64,000 nt of DNA, from NCBI GenBank assembly GCA_023229845.1, contig JALNYK010000003.1, forward strand, positions 62,001 to 126,000. Reading direction: 5' to 3'. The DNA comes from Gallionella sp. GTDB taxonomy: Bacteria > Pseudomonadota > Gammaproteobacteria > Burkholderiales > Gallionellaceae. Shown in pieces: positions 1 to 8,240 of this stretch. The translations under genes were made by a program, and so were the position numbers. The notes beneath the pieces were generated by a model. It did not search any database. It was not told the origin of the DNA and saw only the letters and a list, made by a program, of their open reading frames with translations. The first letter of the stretch is position 1, and each line of letters opens with the position of its first letter.

Positions 1-594
1 ATAGCGATTGTAGGCAACCACGGCGGGGATCGCCGCGAACAGGCCCATCGCCGTTGCCACCAGCGCCTCGGCGATGCCGGGGGCCACATGCGCCAGCGTC
101 GCCTGACCGACATTGGACAGGCCGCGGAACGCGTTCATGATGCCCCACACCGTACCGAACAGGCCGACATAGGGGCTGACCGAACCGACCGAGGCGAGGA
201 AGGCCAAATGCGATTCCAATCTGTCCATCTCGCGCTGATAGGTCGCGCGCATCGCGCGGCGCGTGCCGTCCATCACCGCGCTGGAGTCCATGCCATGCTG
301 CTTCTTCAATTTCGCGAACTCGGCGAAGCCGGCCGCGAAAATGCGTTCCAGCGCCCCCTGACCGCCGCGCGTGCTCTTCGCCCCCTGATACAAGTGGTTC
401 AGGTCCGGATTGCGCCAGAACGCATCCTCGAACTCCTCGGTCATCCTGACCTCGGCCCGGATCGCGAACAACTTGAGGAAGATGTACCACCACGACATCA
501 ACGACACCAGCAGCAACAAACCCATCACCAGTTGCACCAGCACGCTGGCGTTGGCGATCAAATGAATAAAAGACAAATCCTGCGTTACTTCCAT
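1..594 (-). CDS. tolQ: TolQ, proton channel subunit of the Tol-Pal system (partial, 3' end outside window)
   Basis: The first 198 codons are present and the C-terminus runs off the left edge. TolQ is an inner-membrane MotA/ExbB-family subunit that uses proton motive force with TolR to energise TolA during outer-membrane constriction. Visible features are a hydrophobic N-terminal segment (about residues 12-40), a cytoplasmic charged stretch, and the family-typical SPYVGLFGTVWGIM segment followed by GLFAAIPAVVAYNRY at the window edge. The ATG at 594 is preceded by AAGGGA at ribosome-binding distance. It lies downstream of ybgC on the same strand, the usual ybgC-tolQ order, but the two are separated by a 246-bp gap holding a composite inverted repeat, so tolQ may have its own promoter. 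Confidence 0.95.
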   Translation of the reverse strand, partial: MEVTQDLSFIHLIANASVLVQLVMGLLLLVSLMSWWYIFLKLFAIRAEVRMTEEFEDAFWRNPDLNHLYQGAKSTRGGQGALERIFAAGFAEFAKLKKQHGMDSSAVMDGTRRAMRATYQREMDRLESHLAFLASVGSVSPYVGLFGTVWGIMNAFRGLSNVGQATLAHVAPGIAEALVATAMGLFAAIPAVVAYNRY

Positions 595-651
595 GATAAT
601 TCCCTTGGCATTGCAATTCCTTCTCGTTCAACCCCAATAATCCATCAGGCC

Positions 652-814
652 GTCATTCCGGCGAAGGCCAGAATCCAGCGATTTGAAACATACTGCGAAG
701 CAGACAAATCAAGCCGCTGGCGGCAAGTTTCGGGGTGCGGCCCCACCCCAAGATATTGTCCCACTTGCGTGGGGATTTATGAATCGACTGGATTCCGGCC
801 TTCGCCGGAATGAC
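652..814. repeat. Composite inverted-repeat element, copy A
   Basis: The element is bounded by GTCATTCCGGCGAAGGCC at 652 and its inverted complement ending GGCCTTCGCCGGAATGAC at 814. The core holds CCCCACGCAAGTGGGACAA on the minus strand, next to a second palindrome (GGGGTGCGGCCCCACCCC). Related cores occur in the copies at 8095-8219 and 15179-15289, in the opposite orientation. The terminal arms resemble the widespread proteobacterial 'ATTCC...GGAAT' palindromic repeats. It lies between ybgC and tolQ, and an RNA from either strand could fold end to end. Confidence 0.85.
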
Positions 815-840
815 CGTCTTTTCCAATAACCTATCCGGGT

Positions 841-1248
841 TCAAATCTTCCAATGCTTGCTCAACACCACCGGTATGCTGACCGGCTTGAAACTCTCCGC
901 ACCGACACAGACCAGATGCACCTCGCCCTCGGTCAGCAACTCGTCGCCGCGCATCACGGTCTGCGCCAGCGTGATGCGGCTGCGGCCGACTTCCTTGAGC
1001 TGCGCAGTCACATTCAGCATGTCGTCGAGCAGCGCGGGCCGAAGATAGTTCAACTCCAGTTTGCGCACGACGAACATCACACCCAACTCCGTCATCAGCC
1101 CGGCGTTGCTGTAGCCGAACGTGCGCAGCCACTCGGTGCGCGCCCGCTCCATAAAGTTCACATAGTTCGCGTGATACACCACCCCGCCCGCGTCGGTGTC
1201 CTGGTAATACACACGCGTCGGCAGCGAAAAGACCTTGTGCCTACTCAT
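841..1248 (-). CDS. ybgC: YbgC, tol-pal-associated acyl-CoA thioesterase
   Basis: This 135-residue hot-dog-fold protein has the 4-hydroxybenzoyl-CoA thioesterase signature near its N-terminus: YYQDTDAGGVVYHANY, about residues 14-29, with the catalytic Asp in DTDAGG. The family hydrolyses acyl-CoA in the cytoplasm and sits at the head of tol-pal operons, where a link to phospholipid synthesis has been proposed. The start overlaps the end of ruvB by 8 nt, so translational coupling is likely. Length is typical (about 130-140). A composite repeat follows before tolQ. Confidence 0.93.
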   Translation of the reverse strand: MSRHKVFSLPTRVYYQDTDAGGVVYHANYVNFMERARTEWLRTFGYSNAGLMTELGVMFVVRKLELNYLRPALLDDMLNVTAQLKEVGRSRITLAQTVMRGDELLTEGEVHLVCVGAESFKPVSIPVVLSKHWKI

Positions 1249-2296
1249 CCAGCAAATCCCCCATCACCGGGTTGCTCGCTACCGCCAGCCCAAAGTGGCG
1301 ATAAGCATTCGCGGTCGCCATGCGTCCGCGCGGCGTGCGTTGCAGATAGCCTTGCTGGATCAAATAGGGCTCCAGCACGTCCTCAATGGTGTCGCGCTCT
1401 TCGCCGATAGCGGCGGCAAGGTTGTCCACGCCGACCGGCCCGCCCATGAACTTCTCGATCACGGTGAGCAGCAGCTTGCGGTCCATCAGGTCCAGCCCGC
1501 GCGTGTCCACGTCCAGCATAGTCAGCGCGGCATCGGCCACTTCGCGGCTCGCATCGCCACCCGCCTTCACGTCGGCGAAATCGCGCACGCGGCGCAGCAA
1601 CCGGTTCGCGATGCGCGGCGTGCCGCGCGAACGCTTGGCGATTTCCAGCGCGCCGTCTTGCGACAAATTCATCTCCAGCAAACCGGACGAGCGCATCACG
1701 ATGCGCTGCAATTCTTCCGGCGTATAGAACTCCAATCGCGCGACGATGCCGAAGCGGTCGCGTAGCGGGTTGGTCAGCATGCCCGCGCGCGTTGTAGCAC
1801 CCACCAGCGTGAACGGCGGCAAGTCCAGCTTCACCGAACGCGCCGCCGGGCCTTCGCCTATCATGATGTCGATCTGGTAGTCCTCCAGCGCCGGATACAG
1901 AATTTCTTCAACGACCGGCGACAAACGGTGGATTTCGTCGATGAACAGCACGTCGTGCGGTTCGAGATTGGTCAGCAAGGCAGCGAGGTCGCCCGCGCGC
2001 TCCAGCACCGGGCCGGAGGTGTGGCGAATATTCACGCCCATCTCGCGCGCGATGATCTGCGCCAGCGTGGTCTTACCCAAGCCCGGCGGGCCGAACAGCA
2101 GCACATGATCCAGCGGCTCGCCGCGCCGCTTGGCCGCCTCGATGAATATCTCCAGTTGCCCGCGTATCTTCTCTTGCCCTACGTATTCGTCGAGCTGCTT
2201 CGGACGTAACGCGCGCTCCAATGCCTCTTCCTGACGCGAGGCGGGAGCGGCGGAAATGATGCGGGGCGCGGCGGAAAGGTCGTCGTTGTGGATCAT
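1241..2296 (-). CDS. ruvB: RuvB, Holliday junction branch-migration ATPase
   Basis: At 351 residues this is full length for the hexameric AAA+ motor that, with RuvA, drives branch migration of Holliday junctions. Walker A is GPPGLGKTT at about 69-77, Walker B/DEIH (LFIDEIHR) at about 117-124, and the sensor region GATTRAG is intact. The C-terminal winged helix carries the usual TPRGR segment. In the ancestral order ruvB directly follows ruvA. Here ruvA lies about 4.2 kb upstream, with a helicase and a toxin-antitoxin pair between them, so ruvB must have a separate promoter. It overlaps ybgC by 8 nt. Confidence 0.97.
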   Translation of the reverse strand: MIHNDDLSAAPRIISAAPASRQEEALERALRPKQLDEYVGQEKIRGQLEIFIEAAKRRGEPLDHVLLFGPPGLGKTTLAQIIAREMGVNIRHTSGPVLERAGDLAALLTNLEPHDVLFIDEIHRLSPVVEEILYPALEDYQIDIMIGEGPAARSVKLDLPPFTLVGATTRAGMLTNPLRDRFGIVARLEFYTPEELQRIVMRSSGLLEMNLSQDGALEIAKRSRGTPRIANRLLRRVRDFADVKAGGDASREVADAALTMLDVDTRGLDLMDRKLLLTVIEKFMGGPVGVDNLAAAIGEERDTIEDVLEPYLIQQGYLQRTPRGRMATANAYRHFGLAVASNPVMGDLLDE

Positions 2297-2399
2297 GCTT
2301 GAAATCGGGTTAGTTGCTTGAAATCTTCGTATGCAGTTTCATTTGTACGCATTCACACGCAAGGCGATTGTTAATTACGATTGATACAGCCTGCCCTAT

Positions 2400-2705
2400 T
2401 CACAAACGACCGCCGACTCGCCCCAACCAATACCCGGAACGCCGGCGATGGTGCGCAACAGCAAGTATCTGTACAACGCCGTCTACTACACGATACAGCA
2501 CATTAAAAGGGAAACGCTGCAATCCCGCTTTGCGTATATCCGGCGGGCAGTCCAATGGGTAACTCAGCGGCGCGGCGCATACTCGCACCAGAGTCGCCTC
2601 GAACTCGACAATGTAATCCGCACCCAGCCCGGAAAGACGACTTTCATAGAAGGCAATGCTATCCAAATGCTCGTCCGCTGCAGCAGGATGGAACTGATAA
2701 CTCAT
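2400..2705 (-). CDS. RelE/ParE-family toxin
   Basis: This 101-residue protein begins MSYQFHPAAADEHLDSIAFY and has the ParE/RelE fold pattern: an N-terminal helix pair, then FPFNVLYRVVDGVVQILAVAHHRR, a strand-turn-strand containing the R-Y and H-R pairs typical of ParE-type toxins. RelE-fold members cleave ribosome-bound mRNA and ParE members poison gyrase; the sequence alone does not decide which. It overlaps the stop of the upstream antitoxin gene by 4 nt, the usual coupling of such pairs. The pair lies between ruvB and the SNF2 gene, so it looks inserted. Confidence 0.85.
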   Translation of the reverse strand: MSYQFHPAAADEHLDSIAFYESRLSGLGADYIVEFEATLVRVCAAPLSYPLDCPPDIRKAGLQRFPFNVLYRVVDGVVQILAVAHHRRRSGYWLGRVGGRL

Positions 2706-2926
2706 CGCAGCAGTTTTTGTGCAGCGGCACGCACCGCATCGGCGGAAACCAACGTGGCAAGGCCGCTATCCAGATCATCCGCACGACGCTTCGCTTCGTT
2801 GCGCCATTCTGCGGCAATTTCGCTTTCCCCTTGCATTTCCAGACTAAGCAACAACTTGTGCGCCAGTTCCGCCCGTTGCTGTTCAGGCAAATGCAAAGCA
2901 GCATCTTCAATAGTGTCGATAGTCAT
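2702..2926 (-). CDS. Addiction-module antitoxin component
   Basis: This is a 74-residue, mostly helical, charged protein (MTIDTIEDAALHLPEQQRAE...). It fits the short 'putative addiction module component' family found directly upstream of RelE/ParE toxins. The conserved pattern is a helix with LPEQQRAELAHKLLLSL, then a Trp-containing linker (AAEWRNEAKRRADDLDSG). No DNA-binding domain is obvious, so autoregulation is uncertain. The stop codon overlaps the toxin start (ATGA-type, 4 nt). Antitoxin first, toxin second is the common order. Confidence 0.8.
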   Translation of the reverse strand: MTIDTIEDAALHLPEQQRAELAHKLLLSLEMQGESEIAAEWRNEAKRRADDLDSGLATLVSADAVRAAAQKLLR

Positions 2927-3087
2927 AGCCTTGTCCCTTCAATTACCCCAACGGGCATAGAAACCCGCTCCTGTTAATGAAACCCCTCATGCCCATTTGC
3001 GCGAATTCCGATTTTGAGGATGGGCAATCCGCCAGAATTATGCCGCAATTTTCCGCCCAAGTTCGCGCACGAGATTCGCGGAACAGG

Positions 3088-3105
3088 CGGGCAAACGCCC
3101 GCCAC
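3088..3105. terminator. G+C-rich hairpin downstream of the SNF2 gene
   Basis: A hairpin with arms GGCGGG and CCCGCC around a short loop lies about 25 nt past the stop of the SNF2 gene on the minus strand. No T tract follows on either strand, so intrinsic termination is only possible, not shown. Confidence 0.35.
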
Positions 3106-3130
3106 ATCTCCCGGATGGCGCCCCCCCTCC

Positions 3131-6100
3131 CTACGCATCCTCATCCTTCGGCAACGGCGCCAGCAATGCAGCGATGTCGGCTTCGCCGAATTTCACCAGA
3201 CCGCTCGCGTCCTCGGACAGGATGCCGGCGGCGAGTTCGGCCTTCCTCTCCTGCAAGCCCAGGATTTTTTCTTCGATGCTGCCGGCCACGACCAGTTTGT
3301 AGACGAAGACGTTCTTGGTCTGGCCCAGACGGTGGGCGCGGTCCGTGGCTTGATTCTCCACCGCGGGGTTCCACCAGGGGTCGTAATGGATCACGGTGTC
3401 GGCGGTGGTCAGGTTCAGGCCCACGCCGCCCGCCTTCAGGCTGATGAGGAAGATCGGCACTTCGCCATCCTGGAAGCGGCCCACCACTTCTTCGCGGTTT
3501 TTCGTGTCGCCGGTGAGTTTGACGTAGTCCAGTTTCTCGCTCGCCAGCTCTTCCTCGATCAGTTCGAGCATGGAGGTGAATTGCGAGAACACCAGGATGC
3601 GCCTGCCTTCGCTGACCAGTTCGGGCAGCATTTCCATCAGCAGGTCGAGCTTGGCGCGCTCCTTCACCTTCTTGGCCGCGGTCAATTTCAGCAGGCGCGG
3701 ATCGCAGCACACCTGGCGCAGTTTTAGCAGCGCGTCGAGGATGACGATGTGGCTGCGCGCGAAACCCTTGTCGGCGATTTCTTCGCGCACGCGCTGGTCC
3801 ATCGCGATGCGCACCGTTTCGTACAGGTCGCGCTGCGCGCCTTCCAGTTCGACGCTGCGCACGATCAGGGTCTTGGCGGGCAATTCCTTGGCGACATCTT
3901 CCTTGCGCCTCCGCAAGATGAACGGTTTGACGCGCTTGGCCAGCAGGTCGCGGCGCAATACGTTGCCGTGCTTTTCGATGGGTGTGCGCCAGGTTTTGGT
4001 GAAGCCTTTGGAGTCGCCCAGCAATCCCGGCAGCAGGAAATCGAACTGCGCCCACAACTCGCCCAGATGATTTTCCAGCGGCGTGCCGGTGAGGCACAAA
4101 CGGTGTCGCGCACGGAGCTTGCGCACCACTTGCGCGGCCTGGCTGGAGACGTTTTTCACCGTCTGCGCCTCGTCCAGAATCAGCAGATGGTATTCGTGCT
4201 CGGACAGCGCCTCTTCGTCGCGCCACAGCAGAGGATAGGTGGTGAGGATGACATCGTGCTTCGCGATGGACGGGAAGTGCTCGGATCTTTCCTTGCCGTG
4301 CAGCGACAGCAGTTTGAGTTGCGGGGCGAAGCGTTCCGCCTCGCGCTTCCAGTTGAAGATCAGCGAGGTCGGCAGCACCACCAGCGAGGGCTTATCCATG
4401 CGCCCACTCTGTTTTTCCAGCAGCAGGTGCGCGAGCGTCTGCGCGGTCTTGCCCAGCCCCATATCGTCGGCCAGTATCCCGGCCAGCTCCTGTTCGCGCA
4501 GGTATTGCAGCCAGGACAGCCCTTCCAGCTGGTAGGGGCGCAGTTGCATCGCGAAGCCCTTGGGTGCTGCGACCGCCTTGATGCCCGAGGTATTCTTGAG
4601 TTTGTTGGCGAGATTCGCCACGGCGTCCATGCCCTTGAACTGCCAGCGTTCCATGCTCGCCAGTTCGTTGATGCGGCCCACGTCGTAACGGGACAGGCGA
4701 ATGTTGTCGCCGCCCATCTTGCCGTCGAACAATTCGATCAGCGTGCGCGCCAGCGGCTTGATGCGCCCGGCGGGAACATGCACCCTGCCGCCCTGTTCGA
4801 GCTGCAACTCGACGGCTTCGTCGTCCTTCATTCTCTCCAGGCGGATCGCATCCAGCCAGCGCTCGTCGACCTTGAACAACTCGTGCAACAGCGGGGCCAG
4901 CGGCAGCCGCTGCCCGTTGACCACGATGCCCATGTTCAGGCTGAACCAGCCGCTTTCCGCTTCTTCGAAATCGGCTTCCCATGCCTCGACTTCGAGCAGG
5001 TGGTGGCGGAAGCCTTGCGGGATCGCGACCTCCCAACCCGCCGCCCGCATCTGCGGCACGGTTTGCTGCATGAACGAGGTCCAGGCATCCTCGCTGCTCA
5101 ACGCATAAATCGGCCGATCGAGTATGTCGCCGGGCAAACCGAAACTGGGCATCTGCTCGAAACCGTATTCGGCAAGCGACTTAAGGAAGCGGGCCTCGGC
5201 TTTCTGGTCGCGCGTCACGCGCACGGTCTCGCCATTTTTCAGCGAGACAAATTCGCCCGGATGATCCGGCTTCAACACCGCGTCTCCATAACGGAATTTG
5301 ATCCGCGCAATATCCAGCTCCTGAGCGCCTGCCTTATAGCCGCGAAAACGCCCCATCCACGATAGCCAGACCGTATCCAGCGACAGCATGGGCGTCAGCG
5401 GCGCGGCAATGGAACGCAATCTCGCCGTGCTGGGCGGAGGCAGGTCGGGCACCATTTCGCGCAGCACTTCGGCCACCACCGGCACGTCGATTTCCTGCAG
5501 CGGCGGCATGGTCAGCAATTGCGCGATCTGCGCGGGCGTTTGCACCAGCTTCAGCAGGCCGATCTCGCCGGTATCGCCATCCACATACCAGGTGGCATCC
5601 GGCATCGGCAGCACTTCCACCGCGTCGCCGCTACGAATAATCCTCGGCGTCATCCGCCCCGACTCGTCCGCGCCCCAATCCAGCCGCGCATCGCGCACCT
5701 CGCCCTGCCTGAGCGGAACCGGCACGCCCAGATGCCTGCCGCCCGCGGGCCTCGTCATCAGGCACAGCCGCCCGGTTGCCAGCAAACGCGTCAGAATTTC
5801 GCTGCCCTGATCACCCTCCACCATGAAACCGTCGTATCGATCGCGCTGCTTCCACAACAGCCGGAAGATAGACAAGTCTTCATCCGAGACGAACTGCGGA
5901 GGCTTGATCATCGCGCGTTCCACGTTGGACCACTCTTCCAGCCCGCTCAGGAAATTCCCGTCCGCATCCACCTTGCCTTTGAACAGGGCGATGACATAAC
6001 CGCCGGTGTAGAGCGATCTCATCAGCGCATAACGCAAGCGCTCCGGGCGCACGACCGGCTTGGCTTTCTTCTTCGGCGGCGTCTTGACCGCTTTCTTGAA

Positions 6101-6436
6101 AGTTTCGACCCACTCCAGCACTGCCTGATTCACAGCGGGCGCACGTTCGCGCGGCAACGACAAGGCCGACAGCAAGACGGCTGCGGTGTGCTTGCATTTG
6201 AAGCCCACCGGACAAGTGCACAGCGGCTCGATATCGAGCTTGCCCGCATCGTTCAAATCGAAAAATATTTCCACATGGTAAGGCTGGCGCGCAGTGCCCT
6301 TGACCTGGGCGGCGATCACCTCATCGTCGATTTCGAGATGCTCGATCGAATTCAGGTATGCCTTGGCTTTATGCAACTCTTGCGCGCTGTACCAGCGCGT
6401 GACATCGGAAAGCGTGTAAGAAAGAGAAAGAGACAT
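3131..6436 (-). CDS. SNF2/Swi2-family DEAD/H helicase with N-terminal SWIM zinc finger
   Basis: This 1101-residue protein has a SWIM zinc finger at about 73-83 (CTCPVGFKCKH, ligands Cys73, Cys75, Cys81 and His83). A long middle region with no motif I recognise follows, then a SNF2 ATPase: Walker A DDMGLGKTAQT (about 657-667), the DEAQ box at about 755, LTGTPLENHLGELW, and the C-terminal lobe with LVFSQFTSMLELIEEEL, GGVGLNLTTAD and motif VI QATDRAHRLGQ. Such bacterial proteins are double-stranded nucleic-acid translocases related to RapA and SNF2; the client complex is unknown. It lies between ruvA and ruvB on the same strand, where many relatives have ruvA directly followed by ruvB. All motifs look intact. 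Confidence 0.93.
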   Translation of the reverse strand: MSLSLSYTLSDVTRWYSAQELHKAKAYLNSIEHLEIDDEVIAAQVKGTARQPYHVEIFFDLNDAGKLDIEPLCTCPVGFKCKHTAAVLLSALSLPRERAPAVNQAVLEWVETFKKAVKTPPKKKAKPVVRPERLRYALMRSLYTGGYVIALFKGKVDADGNFLSGLEEWSNVERAMIKPPQFVSDEDLSIFRLLWKQRDRYDGFMVEGDQGSEILTRLLATGRLCLMTRPAGGRHLGVPVPLRQGEVRDARLDWGADESGRMTPRIIRSGDAVEVLPMPDATWYVDGDTGEIGLLKLVQTPAQIAQLLTMPPLQEIDVPVVAEVLREMVPDLPPPSTARLRSIAAPLTPMLSLDTVWLSWMGRFRGYKAGAQELDIARIKFRYGDAVLKPDHPGEFVSLKNGETVRVTRDQKAEARFLKSLAEYGFEQMPSFGLPGDILDRPIYALSSEDAWTSFMQQTVPQMRAAGWEVAIPQGFRHHLLEVEAWEADFEEAESGWFSLNMGIVVNGQRLPLAPLLHELFKVDERWLDAIRLERMKDDEAVELQLEQGGRVHVPAGRIKPLARTLIELFDGKMGGDNIRLSRYDVGRINELASMERWQFKGMDAVANLANKLKNTSGIKAVAAPKGFAMQLRPYQLEGLSWLQYLREQELAGILADDMGLGKTAQTLAHLLLEKQSGRMDKPSLVVLPTSLIFNWKREAERFAPQLKLLSLHGKERSEHFPSIAKHDVILTTYPLLWRDEEALSEHEYHLLILDEAQTVKNVSSQAAQVVRKLRARHRLCLTGTPLENHLGELWAQFDFLLPGLLGDSKGFTKTWRTPIEKHGNVLRRDLLAKRVKPFILRRRKEDVAKELPAKTLIVRSVELEGAQRDLYETVRIAMDQRVREEIADKGFARSHIVILDALLKLRQVCCDPRLLKLTAAKKVKERAKLDLLMEMLPELVSEGRRILVFSQFTSMLELIEEELASEKLDYVKLTGDTKNREEVVGRFQDGEVPIFLISLKAGGVGLNLTTADTVIHYDPWWNPAVENQATDRAHRLGQTKNVFVYKLVVAGSIEEKILGLQERKAELAAGILSEDASGLVKFGEADIAALLAPLPKDEDA

Positions 6437-6540
6437 GGCAGAAAATTAGACGGCGTTTGCGCCGAAATGAATAGTAGCGCGGACCAACAGGGCGCGCAGG
6501 TTAACACGGGATAAAGCGGGAAGGCAGTTGCCCCAGCCTC

Positions 6541-7125
6541 CTATCCCTTGGACAGCAACTTGAGCGCCTGACGGATGCCGCCCGAGACATCGACATCCTT
6601 GGGTAACTGCTTCGCCGCCCAGTCGGCCTCCTTCTCGCTGTAGCCCAGCGCGATCAGCGCATTGGCGATGTCGTTGTCGGCGGAGGCAGAGACGCTGGAC
6701 GCCGCGCCGCCAGAAAGCGCAGCGGCGACGAACTTGCCCTGCAACTCCAGCAGCAGGCGTTCGGCGGTCTTCTTGCCGACGCCGGGGATCTTGGTCAACC
6801 GCCCGGCCTCCTTGCTCGCCACCGCCTGCGCCAACTCCGCCAGGCTCAGGCCGGACAGCACCGACAGCGCGAGCTTCGGTCCGACGCCGCTGATTTTCAG
6901 CAACTGGCGGAACGCGACGCGCTCTTCCTGCGTGGCGAAACCGTACAGCAGCTGCGCGTCCTCGCGCACGACGAAATGCGTATGCAGCACCACCTTCTCG
7001 CCCAACGCCGGCAGGTTGTAGAACGTGCTCATCGGCACGTCCAATTCGTAGCCCACGCCCTGCACGTCCAGCAGGATTTGCGGCGGGTTCTTTTCCAGCA
7101 ATATTCCGGTTAAACGACCGATCAT
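6541..7125 (-). CDS. ruvA: RuvA, Holliday junction-binding subunit
   Basis: This 194-residue protein begins MIGRLTGILLEKNPPQILLD. It has the OB-fold N-domain, the two helix-hairpin-helix motifs (ISGVGPKLALSVLSGLS and IPGVGKKTAERLLLEL) and the C-terminal RuvB-contact domain ending in ALIALGYSEKEADWAAKQL. It binds four-way junctions as a tetramer and loads RuvB. The neighbouring UbiA-type gene ends 4 nt upstream of its start, so the two are co-transcribed. Downstream comes the SNF2 gene rather than ruvB. Confidence 0.97.
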   Translation of the reverse strand: MIGRLTGILLEKNPPQILLDVQGVGYELDVPMSTFYNLPALGEKVVLHTHFVVREDAQLLYGFATQEERVAFRQLLKISGVGPKLALSVLSGLSLAELAQAVASKEAGRLTKIPGVGKKTAERLLLELQGKFVAAALSGGAASSVSASADNDIANALIALGYSEKEADWAAKQLPKDVDVSGGIRQALKLLSKG

Positions 7126-7129
7126 TTTC

Positions 7130-8068
7130 TTATCCCAAGATTAAAGCGAGCGACAGCAGCGCCCCATGCGCCATCATCGCGGCGATGGTCAGCTTGATCG
7201 CATCGCCCAGTTGTTTCGGTTCTGCGGCATGGCGCAGCAGCTGTCGCGCCGCCTTGACGCTCAACGGCAGCGCCAACAATGCTGCCAGCGCGAGCAGCGG
7301 CAGCCAACCCAGCGCCACCGCAGTAAGCAGCCAGACATAAGCCGATGCCACGATCAGCACATAACCCCAGCGCGCATGATTTACGTCCAGCCGCGCGACC
7401 CAGTGCAGCTTGCCTGCGGCGGTGTCCGCACGGCGGTCGGGAAACTGGTTGATGTACAGAAGGTTGGTTACCAGTAGCGCGTAGGACAGGCCCGCGATCA
7501 GCGGGGCGACGGAGAAACCCTTGCGCTGCACGAAGTCGGTGCCGACGGTGACCAGCAGGAAGCCCGCCGCGACGCACAGTTCGCCGAGTCCGCGGCTGTT
7601 CAGCTTGAACGGCGTCGCGGAATAGGCCCAGCCGATGAACAGTCCGGCCAGCCCGATATAGAACAGTTGCGGCGCGGAATGCGCCATCAGCCACAGCCCG
7701 GCCAGCACCACGCCCGCCATCAGCGCGAAGCCGAAGTTGCGCATCTCGGCCTGCGTCATCACACCGTTCTGGATGAAGCGGCTGCCGCCGGTGAACGGGA
7801 AGATGCGCTCGACGTTCTGCGCATCGGTGCCGTTCAGCGCGTCGTAATAATCGTTCAACACGTTGGTGCCGGCCTGCGCCATCAGCGCGAACAGCAGCGT
7901 GACCATTGCCAGCACCGGGTCGATGGCGAGGCCGTCGTGACGGGCGATCGCCAGACCGACGAATACCGCCATCAGGCTCGCAGAGAGGAAGGCCGGGCGC
8001 GTCGCGGCGACATGGCGCGCGAACGGGTTGCGCAAGGCGTCGAGCGTCGGTTCCAGCGGTTGATTCAT
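7130..8068 (-). CDS. UbiA-family prenyltransferase (MenA-like)
   Basis: This 312-residue polytopic membrane protein has eight or so hydrophobic segments and the two Asp-rich motifs of the UbiA superfamily: NDYYDALNGTD (about 92-102) and NQFPDRRAD (about 206-214). The first resembles MenA (1,4-dihydroxy-2-naphthoate polyprenyltransferase) more than UbiA (NDxxDrxxD), and the second has MenA-style QFPDR. It should attach a polyprenyl chain to an aromatic acceptor in the inner membrane, but the acceptor cannot be told from sequence and no other men gene is in the window. It is inserted between ruvC and ruvA; ruvA starts 4 nt after its stop. Confidence 0.85.
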   Translation of the reverse strand: MNQPLEPTLDALRNPFARHVAATRPAFLSASLMAVFVGLAIARHDGLAIDPVLAMVTLLFALMAQAGTNVLNDYYDALNGTDAQNVERIFPFTGGSRFIQNGVMTQAEMRNFGFALMAGVVLAGLWLMAHSAPQLFYIGLAGLFIGWAYSATPFKLNSRGLGELCVAAGFLLVTVGTDFVQRKGFSVAPLIAGLSYALLVTNLLYINQFPDRRADTAAGKLHWVARLDVNHARWGYVLIVASAYVWLLTAVALGWLPLLALAALLALPLSVKAARQLLRHAAEPKQLGDAIKLTIAAMMAHGALLSLALILG

Positions 8069-8094
8069 CCCAGATTGTCCATTAGAGAAATTAC

Positions 8095-8219
8095 GTCATT
8101 CCGGCGAAGGCCGGAATCCAGAACGATTAAAAATTCCCCACGCAAGTGGGCCAAAATTATAGTTTTGTCCGCTTCGCGGCATTTTTTTATTGCTGGATAC
8201 CGGCCTTCGCCGGTATGAC
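8095..8219. repeat. Composite inverted-repeat element, copy B
   Basis: The left end GTCATTCCGGCGAAGGCCGG and the right end CCGGCCTTCGCCGGTATGAC are inverted copies of each other. The core carries TCCCCACGCAAGTGGGCCAA plus a smaller GTCCGCTTCGCGGC hairpin. The element fills the spacer between ruvC and the UbiA-type gene. It shares ends and core with copies at 652-814 and 15179-15289, but the lengths differ (125, 163 and 111 bp). Confidence 0.85.
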
Positions 8220-8240
8220 GGCCTAGTGGACAATCTCGGT

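Noticed and set aside
3749..5365. 538-residue open frame on the plus strand
   Set aside because: It is antisense to the SNF2 helicase, has biased His/Gln/Arg-rich composition and no recognisable motif; GC-rich codon use in the real gene creates it.
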